Assembly: GCF_016909575.1 (NCBI RefSeq)
Contig: NZ_JAFBGA010000008.1
Span: forward strand, 124,001 to 188,000
Source: Streptomyces sp. HB132
GTDB taxonomy: Bacteria; Actinomycetota; Actinomycetes; Streptomycetales; Streptomycetaceae
DNA length: 64,000 nucleotides
Direction of reading: 5' to 3'
The notes under the pieces are model-generated. The model ran no database searches and was not told where the DNA came from. It saw nothing but the letters and a program-made list of their open reading frames with translations. This document shows, piece by piece, positions 51,068-62,300 of the stretch (its first letter is position 1; each line of letters begins with the position of its first letter). A program made the translations under genes and the position numbers.

Positions 51068-54000
51068 GTGCCCGATAGGTACGATCCCACATCCGTCGAC
51101 AACGTCGGCAAGTACGAGGACGTCGGTGGAGCATCGTCCGACACCTGGGCCGGCCTGGTCACCCACATCACCGGATATCCGGTACCCGACCGCGCCACCA
51201 TCTTCGACAAGCTCCGCTCCGACCACGGCGGCAAGCTCTTCCGGATGGACATCAAGGAGCGCAGCCTCGGCCTGCTCGTCAAGGACTCCGGCTTCCTGCA
51301 GAACAAGGGCGAGGACTACGACATATGGTTCTTCGACGGCGGCAAGAAGCGCTCCATCATGCAGGCCCGCATCGTCTTCGAAGGGCGGGTGAAGGCCGGT
51401 GAGGAGATCATCTTCGCCGGGACCGACTCCGACGACGTGAACAACGTCCAGGTCCGTGAGGGAAACGAGTTCACGGACTACAACAAGGACAAGATGAGCA
51501 CCATCCCGCTTGCCCAGTACATGAACGGGCCGCGGGCAGCGCTTCTCGAACTGCTGACGGGCGACACGAAGAACGCCCGGTTCAGCAACCTCGGTGTGGG
51601 CGACGAGGCCGTGGTGGACCTGAACTCCTTCAATCGCACGGGGGAGTCCTTCGACTTCGCGGCCAAGTTCTTCAAGGACCAGGCGCCGCTGCTCAAGGAC
51701 TGGGAGGACCGCTTTGGCCGCGACGACGCCAGCTGGAAGGGCGAGGCCGCGGACGTCTTCCGGAGCCTGCTGAAGAAGGTCCGCGAGAACTACGACAGCT
51801 ACGTCGAGACCTTCAACTCCTCGCCCGGCACGGGGGACGAGGCCGGAACGGGTAACACGCTCTACTCGCGGTCGCTGTCGCTGGGACGCTCGTACCTGGT
51901 GGACGCCGCCAACACGCTGCTGGCGGCGTGGCTGAAGTGGGCGAAGTCCCCGTACTACGACCCGCACCGGGTCCTGCGCTACGTCCTGGACGACCTCGCC
52001 CAGTGGGTGGACACCGAGAACGTGGCCAAGACGGAGATCAAGTCCTACACCAGCCGTTACTCGACGACCGTCAGCCACAGTCCGAAGGAGGGGTTCTCCC
52101 AGGTGCACCCCGACTACGGGGACCTCACCGACATCGCCAACTGGGCCAAGGTCGGCGACAAGGCGGTCGAGATCTGGAACAAGGGCGTCGACGATCTGCT
52201 GATCACCCCCGCCCGTCAGGTGCAGTCCACTCTGAACAACCACTTCCTCGACCTGGGCAAGGACTTCGCCGAGAGCGTGCCCAAGCCGAAGTCGACCAGC
52301 ACGGCCTCGGAGGAGTACGAGAAGAAGAAGCTCGAGGAGGAGAAGGAGGAGATCAAGAAGGAGAACGAGGAGAACAAGAAATACCAGGACGAGCTGCGCG
52401 AGGAGCAGAGAAAGCAGCGCGAGGAGGACAAGAAGTACCAGGACGAGCTGCGCGAGGAGCAGCGGCTTCAGCGAGAGGAGGACAAGCGGCTCCAGGACGA
52501 GCTGCGGAACGAGCAGAACCAGCAGCGCGACGAGGACAAGAAGTATCAGGACGAGCTGCGCGAGGAACAGAAGCGCGAACAGGAAGAGGCCAAGAACCTC
52601 CAGGACGAGCTGCGGAACGAGCAGAACCAGCAGCGCGAGGAGGACAAGCAGTACCAGGACGAGCTGCGCGAGGAACAGAAGCGCGAACAGGAAGAGGCCA
52701 AGCGGGAGGCCGAGGAACAGCAGAAGATCGTGGAGGAGAGCCTCGGCGGCCTCAACGATCCGAACGCGGTCAACACGCAGAACCTCGACGAGCTGTTCAA
52801 CGTGCCGGTCACCGAGAGCAACGGTGATCTCGGTAACCTGAACAATCCGGGTGGTCCCGACGACCTCAACAACACGATCACCGAGGAGCTCGGCAACCTC
52901 GGCGACGTGAACAACCCCGGTGGCGAGAACCAGTCGCCCCTGGGTGTCACACCGCCCGTGTCCCAGAACCTCGGCAGTCTCGGCAATCTCAACGGTGGCC
53001 CCGGCGGCACGAAGAACGCCACCGACGCGGCCAACGAGGCGATCGCCCAGAACCTGGGCAACCTCGGTGATCTGAACAGTGGTGCCGGCGGCTCTCTGGA
53101 CACGCCGACCGGAGGCAGCACCCAGCTCGGTGACAGTGGACTGACGACGGACTTCCCGGACGGCAGCAGTACGCAGTTCGACCCGGACAGCGGTGTGCTG
53201 ACCACCACGCATCCGGACGGCAGTGTCACCACGCAGAACCTGGGCGACGGCGCAAGGGTGACCAACCCCGACGGGTCGGTGACTTCGCTGGGTGACGACG
53301 GGAAGCTGACGACGACGTTCCCCGACGGCACCACCCAGGTCGTGGACCCGGCGACCGGCCAAGCGGTCTCCACCGCTCCCGACGGCACCGTCACGACCGA
53401 GAACCTCGGCAACCTCGGTGGTCTGAACAGCGGGAACGGCGGCCTCGGAGACCTCGGCGACATCAACTCCTCGCTGCCCACCGACTCGATCGGCGACCTG
53501 GGCAACCTCGGCAACCTGAACGGTGGTGCCGGTGGCTCCCTGGACACGCCGACCGGGGGCAGTGTCCAGCTCGGTGACAACGGTCTGACGACGGACTTCC
53601 CGGACGGCAGCAGTACGCAGTTCGACGCGGACACCGGTCAGCTGACCACCACGCATCCGGACGGCAGTGTCACCACGCAGGACCTGGGTGACCTCGGGCA
53701 GGTGACCAACTCGGACGGGTCGGTGACTTCGCTGGGTGATGACGGGAAGCTGACGACGACGTTCCCCGACGGCACCACCCAGGTCGTGGACCCGGCGACC
53801 GGCCAAGCGGTCTCCACCGCTCCCGACGGCACCGTCACGACCGAGAACCTCGGCAACCTCGGCAACCTGAACGGTGGTGCCGGTGGCTCCCTGGACACGC
53901 CGACCGGGGGCAGTGTCCAGCTCGGTGACAACGGTCTGACGACGGACTTCCCGGACGGCAGCAGTACGCAGTTCGACGCGGACACCGGTCAGCTGACCAC

Positions 54001-55225
54001 CACGCATCCGGACGGCAGTGTCACCACGCAGGACCTGGGGGACCTCGGGCAGGTGACCAACTCGGACGGGTCGGTGACTTCGCTGGGTGATGACGGGAAG
54101 CTGACGACGACGTTCCCCGACGGCACCACCCAGGTCGTGGACCCGGCGACCGGCCAAGCGGTCTCCACCGCTCCCGACGGCACCGTCACGACCGAGAACC
54201 TCGGCAACCTCGGCAATCTGAACAGCGGGAACGGCGGCCTCGGAGACCTGGGTGGCCTCGGGAATCTGGACGGCCTGGAGACCCCGACGGGCGGGCAGAC
54301 CGGACTCGTCGACGGCGACTTCGCCACGATGTTCGCGGACGGTGGCTCGGCGCGCTTCGATCCGGAGAGCGGGATGCTGACCAGCACCGGCCCCGACGGC
54401 TCCACCGTGGAGACCGACCTCACCCACGGGGCGAGGGTGAACAACCCGGACGGCTCCACGACCTTCCTGGAAAACGGCGAGCTGACCACCACCTTCCCGG
54501 ACGGCACCAAGCAGGTCATCAACCCGGACACCGGCGTCGCCACCGTCACCGACCCTCAGGGCAGGACCGAGACGGTGAACCTGAAGGACCTCAACTCGTC
54601 GATCCCCACCAATAGTTCGGGAATCTTCGACGAGCTCGGCGGCCTCGGTGATCTCGGTGGGTCCGGCGGCGGTGGTGGTGGTACCACCAGCCGCGACGTA
54701 CCACTCTCCGAGCTGGGCCTCGGCGGTGGTGGCGCCACCGGTGTGTCCGGCGGCGGCATCCCGGGGGCCTCCGTGGACGGCATCGGCACGGGTCAGGCCG
54801 CCCCCCTCTCCGACAGTGCGACCGCCGGCGCGGGAACCCAGCTCGCCGCCGCCGCCGGGGGCACCGGCGGAGCCCCCGGCGCCCCCGGCACGCCCGGCAG
54901 CCCCGGCATGCCCATGGGTGGAGGCATGGGCGGCATGGGCGGCGGTGGCGAGAAGGGCAACGGCGAGCGGGTGCGTTCCGTCCTGGTCGACGCGGCCGAG
55001 GAGAGCGAGCGCCGCACCCGCCGCCGACGCAGCCCGTGGAACCGGCAGGAGGACAGCGACACCTTCCTGTCCCCGGCCTCCCGGGTGACGACCACCGGCG
55101 GCGATTCCCCCGAGGAGTCGACCGAGCCGGGCCGCAGGCCCACCACGTCCGCCGACTACCTCGAGGAGGACGCGGACGTGTGGGGCACCGAGGAGGGCGG
55201 CACCCCGTCCGTGATCGGCCGGTGA
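51068..55225 (+). CDS. AAWKG-type T7SS protein with charged helix and beta repeats
   Basis: A 1385-residue protein starting at GTG 51068 (AGAAAGGG upstream). Residues 1-~400 form a mixed domain with a W-K-G turn (DASWKGEAADVF, Trp223). Residues 439-546 are six 18-residue repeats of the type YQDELREEQ-x-x-x-REEDK, rich in E/K/R/Q, which should form a straight single alpha-helix. From ~560 to 1178 are Asn-Leu-Gly spacers and beta repeats of the FPDGTTQVVDPATG kind, two of them 117 residues long and nearly identical. Then a Gly/Pro-rich stretch and a charged tail ending EEGGTPSVIGR. It probably spans or decorates the envelope as a large T7SS substrate. Function unknown. Confidence 0.75.
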   Translation: MPDRYDPTSVDNVGKYEDVGGASSDTWAGLVTHITGYPVPDRATIFDKLRSDHGGKLFRMDIKERSLGLLVKDSGFLQNKGEDYDIWFFDGGKKRSIMQARIVFEGRVKAGEEIIFAGTDSDDVNNVQVREGNEFTDYNKDKMSTIPLAQYMNGPRAALLELLTGDTKNARFSNLGVGDEAVVDLNSFNRTGESFDFAAKFFKDQAPLLKDWEDRFGRDDASWKGEAADVFRSLLKKVRENYDSYVETFNSSPGTGDEAGTGNTLYSRSLSLGRSYLVDAANTLLAAWLKWAKSPYYDPHRVLRYVLDDLAQWVDTENVAKTEIKSYTSRYSTTVSHSPKEGFSQVHPDYGDLTDIANWAKVGDKAVEIWNKGVDDLLITPARQVQSTLNNHFLDLGKDFAESVPKPKSTSTASEEYEKKKLEEEKEEIKKENEENKKYQDELREEQRKQREEDKKYQDELREEQRLQREEDKRLQDELRNEQNQQRDEDKKYQDELREEQKREQEEAKNLQDELRNEQNQQREEDKQYQDELREEQKREQEEAKREAEEQQKIVEESLGGLNDPNAVNTQNLDELFNVPVTESNGDLGNLNNPGGPDDLNNTITEELGNLGDVNNPGGENQSPLGVTPPVSQNLGSLGNLNGGPGGTKNATDAANEAIAQNLGNLGDLNSGAGGSLDTPTGGSTQLGDSGLTTDFPDGSSTQFDPDSGVLTTTHPDGSVTTQNLGDGARVTNPDGSVTSLGDDGKLTTTFPDGTTQVVDPATGQAVSTAPDGTVTTENLGNLGGLNSGNGGLGDLGDINSSLPTDSIGDLGNLGNLNGGAGGSLDTPTGGSVQLGDNGLTTDFPDGSSTQFDADTGQLTTTHPDGSVTTQDLGDLGQVTNSDGSVTSLGDDGKLTTTFPDGTTQVVDPATGQAVSTAPDGTVTTENLGNLGNLNGGAGGSLDTPTGGSVQLGDNGLTTDFPDGSSTQFDADTGQLTTTHPDGSVTTQDLGDLGQVTNSDGSVTSLGDDGKLTTTFPDGTTQVVDPATGQAVSTAPDGTVTTENLGNLGNLNSGNGGLGDLGGLGNLDGLETPTGGQTGLVDGDFATMFADGGSARFDPESGMLTSTGPDGSTVETDLTHGARVNNPDGSTTFLENGELTTTFPDGTKQVINPDTGVATVTDPQGRTETVNLKDLNSSIPTNSSGIFDELGGLGDLGGSGGGGGGTTSRDVPLSELGLGGGGATGVSGGGIPGASVDGIGTGQAAPLSDSATAGAGTQLAAAAGGTGGAPGAPGTPGSPGMPMGGGMGGMGGGGEKGNGERVRSVLVDAAEESERRTRRRRSPWNRQEDSDTFLSPASRVTTTGGDSPEESTEPGRRPTTSADYLEEDADVWGTEEGGTPSVIGR
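52382..52705 (+). repeat. Six 54-bp repeats encoding 18-residue charged helix units
   Basis: Six tandem 54-base units in phase, each beginning with (Y/L)QDELR. An 18-residue period equals five helical turns, so the charged faces line up along one side. Confidence 0.8.
53077..54588 (+). repeat. Large tandem repeats in the AAWKG-type gene
   Basis: Four copies of a module containing LTTDFPDGSSTQFD and TTQVVDPATGQAVS. Copies 2 and 3 are offset by 351 bases (117 codons) and almost identical in DNA; copy 1 is offset by 444 bases (an extra 93-base Asn/Gly spacer), and copy 4 is diverged. The high DNA identity points to recent duplication or gene conversion. Confidence 0.8.
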
Positions 55226-55415
55226 CCACCACTCGGATCCGGCCCACCACCGCGGTGAGAGGCTCCCGGACCCACCCCGGCTTCCGCAGCGGGGTCTTCA
55301 CCAGGCAAGATCAACGGAGCAGTTGAGTCACCGGGGACCAGGGGCCCGGCACATCCGTCCGGGCCCAGGGGCGCACGGACGTACGGACAGACCGACGGAG
55401 AGGGAGGGAACGAGC

Positions 55416-55871
55416 ATGACGGAACCGTTGGAGAAGCGCCTCGAGAAGGCCATGGCCGAACTGCAGTCGGCCCAGGAGGCGGTCGCACGCACCGAGCGTG
55501 AGCTGCGGACGGCGTCGTTCGCGGCACTCTCCTCCGACCGTGCGGTCCGAGCCACGGCGGGCCCGCAGGGCGAGCTGACCGGGATCGACTTCCTGGAGAA
55601 CAAGTACCGCGACATGTCACCGCAGGAGTTGGCTGCCAGCGTTCTGGAGGCGGCGAACGCGGCGCGCCTCAAGATGAACCGTCATGTGATGAAGGCGATG
55701 GCGCCCTTCGCCGAGCCCAGCAGCAACGTGCCGGAGCTGAAGGGCTTCGAGATGGACTGGGAGCGCATCTTCGGTCCAGAGGTGCTGCGCGAGGACGACG
55801 GGGACACGGCACGAGACGCTCAGGCCGCGCCCGCCTGGCGGGACGCGATCGGCGAAGAGGGAGAGGACTGA
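55416..55871 (+). CDS. YbaB/EbfC-like protein of the T7SS locus
   Basis: A 151-residue protein from ATG 55416 (GAGGGAGGGAA upstream). The central part has the YbaB pattern: an N-terminal helix, the strand VRATAGPQGELTGIDF, then LAASVLEAANAARLKMN. A longer C-terminal tail is acidic. YbaB-like proteins occur in mycobacterial ESX loci (EspL), where they act in the cytoplasm as chaperone-like or DNA-binding partners. It overlaps neither neighbour but is followed after two bases by the next gene, so they are co-translated. Confidence 0.75.
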   Translation: MTEPLEKRLEKAMAELQSAQEAVARTERELRTASFAALSSDRAVRATAGPQGELTGIDFLENKYRDMSPQELAASVLEAANAARLKMNRHVMKAMAPFAEPSSNVPELKGFEMDWERIFGPEVLREDDGDTARDAQAAPAWRDAIGEEGED

Positions 55872-55873
55872 CG

Positions 55874-56242
55874 ATGGGACAGCGCTACTACGTAGACCCG
55901 CATCGCATCGAGGCCCTGGCCAAGCAGCTGGAGGAGATCGGCACCCTGACCAGGAGCATGACCGAGGAGTTCCTCGACGAGCTGGCACCCACGGTCAGCT
56001 GGCCGGGCACGGAGGGCGAGTTCGCGGAGAAGGCGAAGCCGCAGGAACAGAAGGAACGGCAGACCACCAAGGACACCATGCTGTCCATCCGTGACGCGCT
56101 GGTGGGCATCACCGACGCCACGCTCGGCAACGTACGGATGATGAAGGACACCCGCGACCGCAACATCGAGAGCGTCGAGCAGGGCACCAACCGCATCAAC
56201 ACCGATGGACTCGACGGCCCGGGCGGGCATGGGCGCCGCTGA
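55874..56242 (+). CDS. WXG100-like small protein (SWPG variant)
   Basis: A 122-residue helical protein with VSWPGTEGEFAEKA in its centre, a W-x-G turn with Pro. Heptad-like helices flank the turn (ALAKQLEEIGTLTRSM and TLGNVRMMKDTRDRNIE). No signal peptide. It starts two bases after the YbaB-like stop and lies immediately before the giant toxin gene, the typical place of a small helper that joins the toxin leader for export. Partner role is inferred. Confidence 0.75.
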   Translation: MGQRYYVDPHRIEALAKQLEEIGTLTRSMTEEFLDELAPTVSWPGTEGEFAEKAKPQEQKERQTTKDTMLSIRDALVGITDATLGNVRMMKDTRDRNIESVEQGTNRINTDGLDGPGGHGRR

Positions 56243-56323
56243 CCTCCGCGCCACAGGCCGCTCCCACGGCATAACGGGAGCGGCCGCTCCGTCCTGCCCG
56301 CACGGGCACGAGGACGGCCCCCG

Positions 56324-59300
56324 ATGAGCATCCAGGTGTCGCCCGAGGTCAACGCGATGATCTTCATCCTCACCGGGGAGAGGCTCATGGACGCCGACGA
56401 GGATCTCGCGTTCGAGAGCCGTCGGCCGTACTCCGGCCTGGGCCGCAAGCTGGACAGGCTGTCCTCGCTGATCGACAAGTCGGTCCACGACATCGGCGAG
56501 TCGATGCCGGACGACCTCGCCAAGTCGTACGGCAAGGCGATGGGCATGCTCATCGACGACGGTGGCAAGAACTACCTACGCGACTTCGCCGAGCAGCTCG
56601 ACAAGATCGCCGAAGGCCGGCGCAAGACCTCCATGGACATCATGGAGTCCAAGTGGCAGGTCATCGCCGAGATCATCCGGCTGCTCATCGAGATCGCCAT
56701 CTACCTGGCGCTGTCCTTCTTCACCGGCGGCGCCTCGGCCAGTCAGATCATGCTGGCCAAGATGCGCAGCCGTTTCTTCATCCTGACCACGCTCAGCCAC
56801 CTGCTCCAGCGGCTGCACCTCGCTCCCTCGCTGACCGAGGCGTTCGCCGAGGCGTTCACGACCTTCGCGGTACGGCTGGCGATGATGAACTTCGCCCCGG
56901 ACGGCCGCCGCCCCGACGGCATCGACTGGAGTGACATCGGCAAGGCCGCCGCGTTCGGCGCCGCGGCCGGCTTCCTCACCAGCGTCTTCGACAAGTTCGC
57001 GCGGAGCATCGTCAAGAGCTTCGACGGCAACTTCCTCAAGAACGCCCCGGACCTCGACTTCAAGAACAACCCCAACCTGAAGAACAACCCCGACCTCAAC
57101 CTCCCGAACGACCGCCCGAACCCCAAACCGAACCCCGAGCCCGGTCCGAAGCCCGACCGCGACAGCCTCCTCGACGACCGCCCCGACCCCAACCCGTACG
57201 GGAACGGCCCCGGCCCTTCGAGCAACCCGCCGGTCACCTTCCGGAACAACCCGCTGTCCTTCCGGAACAACCCCGAGCTGTGGCGGAACAACCAGATCCT
57301 GCGCTTCAACGCCGACCGGCCGGGTGCGCTGGCCGGGCACTACGGGTTGAAGGGCACGGCGGACTTCCTCGCCGCCGGCTCCGGTGAGGCGCTCGCGGAG
57401 ATCCTGATCAAGGGCGCCTTCGACGGCGACTGGTCGACCAGCTGGTCCACCTTCGTCGGCGCGGGCATCAGCAGCCAGGTCGAGGCGACGCTCAGCGACA
57501 CGGCCGTGAACAGCGCCGCCGAGCTGCGTCACGTCATCGACAAGCTGCGCAACCCGCCGCCCACCGTCTCCGGTGGCACCACCGACTCCGACGACGGTTC
57601 GTCGCGCTCGGGCGGTGGCTCCGACCGCACCGACGGTCCCTCGCGTCCGGACACCACGGGCGGCGACGGCCCCATGCCCACCTCATTGCCGCCGGTCTCT
57701 CAGCAGACCACCGGACCGGGGGCCGTCACCGGCAGCCAGTCGCCTCCGCCGTACGTCTCCGAGAACCCGCCGCCGTACACGTCCCTGGATCCGCCGCCGT
57801 ACTCACCGGGTCCGCTGCCGGTGACCGCCACCGAGAACGCGCTGTGGCAGCAGGTCCACCAGGGTCCGGCCGAGGTCCGTGAGCAGGCGCTGCGTGACCT
57901 GGCCACGCTGCGTGGCTCCCAGCCGCCCGGCAACGCCGAGATCGGTGTCCGGGACAGCCTGCACGGCAACCTGTCGCAGCTGCCCGAGGTCCGGGTGGTG
58001 CCCGCCGGGGGCAGCCCCGCGAACCAGGTCGACACGGACGAGGTCCGCCGCGCCCTCGACGGCTTCGGCACCCAGGTCACGGTGGACGCCCCGATCGCGG
58101 TGGGCGCCACACCCGGAACGGTGGACGGCCCGGGTGCGGTGAACGGTCCCGGTACGTCCGGCAACACGTCCGGCACGGTCGGCAGTTCTGGCGCGGTGGA
58201 CGGCCCGGGTGCGGTGAACGGTCCCGGCACCTCCGGCAACACCCCTGGCACGGCCACCGGGAACCCCGCCGTACGTCCGACCGGGGACAACGCCGACCTC
58301 GTGGTGGACCACGGAGCGGACGCGACGCCGGAGAACGTGGAGAACGGGCCGGACGCCGCGCCCGGAACGTCCCCGGAGTACGTCACCGCGGACGTTCCGG
58401 TGGATTCCGCTGTGACGTCGCCGACCCCGGAGGGCAATGTCCAGGGTGTTCCCGAGGGCAGCACGCAGGGGTCTCCCGAGGGCAATGTCCAGGGTGTTCC
58501 CGAGGGCAGCACCCAGAGGTCTCCCGAGGTCAACGTCCAGGGTGCTCCGGAGAGCGAACTCCAGACGTCTCCCGGGGAAGCGGCGGGCCGGAACGACGAC
58601 ACGGCCGCCGTGCCGGGCGGCCAGGGGAACACCACTCCCGTGGCCACGGGCGGCAGCCCCACGCCCTCCACCACCCCCTCAACGGGCAGCGGCGCCCGAC
58701 CGGGTGGCGTGCCCACGGCGGGCGGGGCCCCAACTTCCTCCACCACGTCCCCACAGGGCACCCGCGCTCCGGAGGGCGCAGCTCCGGTGGACGGCTCGCC
58801 GGCCACGACGAACAACTCCCCGCAGAGCACCCCCGCTCCGGAGACCGTCGATCCGAACAGGCCCGAGGCCACGACGGATCCCGAGGCAACGACGGCCCCT
58901 GGCGTCACCACGGGTCCCGGCGTCACCACGGACCCCGGTGTGACGACAGACCCTGGCGGGCGCATCCCTGCCCCCGTAGGCGACAGCACCACGGTGGACG
59001 CCGCCACAGACCCGTCGGTCGAACCCACCACCGACACCACCCCCGACTTCGCTGCCGACACCGTCACGGCTCCGCCGAAGGTGAGCACCGTCGGCTCGTT
59101 CACGGACTCCGGCGATGTGCGCGATGGCAGCGGCACCACCGACGTGAAGTCCGACCCCACACGCGCCGTGGACCCCGCCTCCACCAAGGCGCCGCCCCTG
59201 ACGATCGTGGTGTCGCAGGTGCCGCCACCGGGGGAGGGGTCGCGGGAGGCGGCCGAGCTGCTGGACGGAGCCGGCACCGACCGGGCCGTGGTGCTCGGGC

Positions 59301-62300
59301 CGGCCGTCGCGCCCGACGGGACGGCACGCCCGGTACGCGCCGCGGTCGAGCTGACCCGCGAGGGGCCGGGCGCCCCGGTCCAGGTCCGCACCCTCACCGG
59401 CCCGACGCCCGCCGCGACGGCCGACGGCACCGTGGACACCGCGTTCCCCGGCGCGGACGTGCTGCTGCCGCTCGCCGACGCACTCGGCCCGATGCCCCGC
59501 CCCGCCACCCAGAGCACCGAGACCGGCGACGGAGCCCCGGCCGTCACCTCCACCGACACGCCCCCGCCGACGGGCCCCGTGGAGAAGGCAACCACCGTAC
59601 ACAGCAACCCGGTTGTCCAGGACTCCACCACCACGACGCCCGCCCCCGACAAGCTCGCCACCCTGTCACGGCCCTGGAGCGAGTCGGCCACCGACGTGTA
59701 CCTGGAGTCGGGCGACAGCGACAGCGACAGCGACCGTGGCGGGGCCGGCGGACGGGCTTCCGGCCCCGGCACTGGACACGGCACCGGTAACGGCGGCACC
59801 CCGCCCCCGCTCGCCCCGGTCACCGCCGAAACCTCCCCCACGACACAGCCCGTGGCCCTTCCCCCGCCCAAGGCCCGGATCGTCGTGCGCCCCGTGGACG
59901 GCGCAGCCACCACCGACGGCGACGGAGACGGGACCGGCAGGCCCACGAGCGAGCCCGCCGTCGTCACCCTGGACGGCCTCACGGTGCCCCTCAGCCAGTT
60001 GCGGCGCCTGGTGTCGGACACGACGTCGCAGCCCCAGCCGGGCCGTGCCGTCCGGACGCTGACCATCTCGCAGAGCCCGGCCGAGGACGGCACGCGACGC
60101 GACGCGGGGCGCCGGGCGCTGCTCGGCCAGGACACGTTCCGCGGGGTACGCACCGTGTCCGACGACGGCTCCCCCTCCTCGTCCCCGCGAGTCGGGGCGG
60201 ACGCCGCCGCGGGTACCGAAGCCCAGCAGTCCGCCCCTCGCACTGTCTTCACCGGCCCGGCGGTCCCACTCCCCGGTGCGGGCACCGAAGAGGGCGCCGA
60301 TTACTTCGTGGAACACGGCACCCCCCGTACCGTCACGCTCGGCACCGAGGACGCGGCGCTGCCCAGCGTGGAGGTCAGCGGTGTCCAGTTCGGGAAGGCG
60401 CTCAAGTTCTGGGCGGTGGACGGCGATGAGAACCGGCCGCTGGTGCTGTTCTCCTGCAAGACCGGACAGCAGCCGGCGATCGCGGGCCTGCCGGTGGCGC
60501 AGCACGCCGCGAACGAGACCGGTCGGTCGGTGTGGGCGCCGACCACCGAGGTGGGCACCGCCCGCGACCGGGACGGCGAGGTCCGCGCGGTGCTCACCGA
60601 GGGCGCGGACGGGCCAGGGCGCTGGCGGTTGTTCACCCCGGAACCCAAGGGCGCGGACCTGGACCGGGCGGCGCGCGACGCCGGTCTGCACGCAGGCCCC
60701 GGTCCGGCCGACCCGTTCGCCCGGGCCCGCACCCTCCAGCAGATCCGTACACTGCGCGACGCCCTCGGATCGGACGCCGAACAGCGCCCCGAGAACGCGG
60801 AGTTGCTCGCCGGTCTCGCCTACGTGGACGGCCTGCGCTGGCTGAACGCGGACAGCGCCGCCCGTTACGGCGACGGCCGCATGACCCCGGACCTGCTGCG
60901 CCGCATGGTCACCGACTGGCACACCGCCACCGGTGCCACGCCAGCCGACCCGTCCGCCGACCCCACTGTCGAGCAGTACACCGCGTTCCTTCGCGCGGCG
61001 GCCGGATTGCGGGCCGGTGCCGGGCCCGAGACCACGCTCGGTGACCTGCTGCCCCCGCCGCCCGCCCAGTTGTCGCCGACCGCGTTGGTCTCGCGGGAGG
61101 ACGTGCGGGGACTCTCCTACGCGCCGTCGGCGGAGGTGGCCTGGTCGTTGTCGAGCGCTCCGCTGCCGCTGTCCGAGCTGGCCCTCGGCCCCGAGGACAC
61201 CGCCGAGCTGGCTCGGCGTCTGAACGACCCGGCGCCCACGACCACCGGCCGGCAGGAACAGCCGACGCCCGAGCCGTTGAAGGCCGGTGAGGTCGATTCG
61301 TATGCGGCGCGTCATGTGTACGGGATGGCGGAGAAGGGGTTCAAGGAGTTCCGTGATCTGGCGCGGGACAAGAACGTGGTCATCGATGTGCGGCCGACGA
61401 ATCCGCTGGCTCCGAAGTGGCTCGAGGCGGGTGCGTTGCCGAAGCCGGCGGAGATCAAGGCGAAGACGGTCGACGGTGTCGATGTCCTTCTGGGTGCTGA
61501 TCCTGCCGTTGTCGGGCTCGTGGGTTATTTCAAGCCGGTGCTGGCTGATGTGGAGGCTGTTTCGGAGGGTGATCGGGACAGGGTCCTGTCGCGTTTCAAT
61601 CAGCGGTCGACGGAGTTTCACGAGCTCGCCGGGAAGATGGCGGGTTTCGAGGCGGAGAACAGGTTCGTCGTCCGGGACGGTGTGGTCCACGGGAGGAGGC
61701 CGGACGGTGAGTGGCGTCCGCTCACCGGTGACAACGACGTGTTCGACATCTCGACGCCTGACGGGGTGCGGGTCACGCTGCCGGAGCATGATGCGCTGAT
61801 CGAGGAGATGCGGGCGAAGGACATCGCCGTGATGCACGGCGCGCACATGTTCTGGAATCCGCCGACGGCTTTCGACAAGTCGGTCTTCGACAAGATCGTC
61901 GGTTCTCATCAGGGTCCGGACGGTCTGCCGTTGCTCCGGTTCCACCCCGGGAACAACAACGCCCAGCTCACCTGGACGGCGCTCTCCGCGCAGAACCGGA
62001 CAGAGAGCCTGGCGGAAAGCCTGGCCCTGCTCAACAAGGGCAAGGGCCCCGTGACGACGCCCGACCCGGCGGATCTCGTCCGGGCGCAGGGCCTCGCCTT
62101 CCGACGGGTTGACGTCCCGGGTGACGGCAACTGCCTCTTCCGGGCGGTGCTCGACAGTGCGCGTGGTCGAGACGTGCCGCCCGCCTGGGCCTCGCGGAAC
62201 ATCGCCGGGCTGCGCGGCCTGGTGCGTGACCGCGTCACCGGGTCCGAGCTCGGTACCGTCGCCGATGCCCTCGTGCCGGACCCGGTGTTCACCGTGGTGG

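Noticed and set aside
50165-54427. Long minus-strand frame with Leu-rich and Val-rich repeats
   Set aside because: It is the antisense of the AAWKG-type gene repeats; the apparent repeats and hydrophobic stretches come from the complementary DNA.
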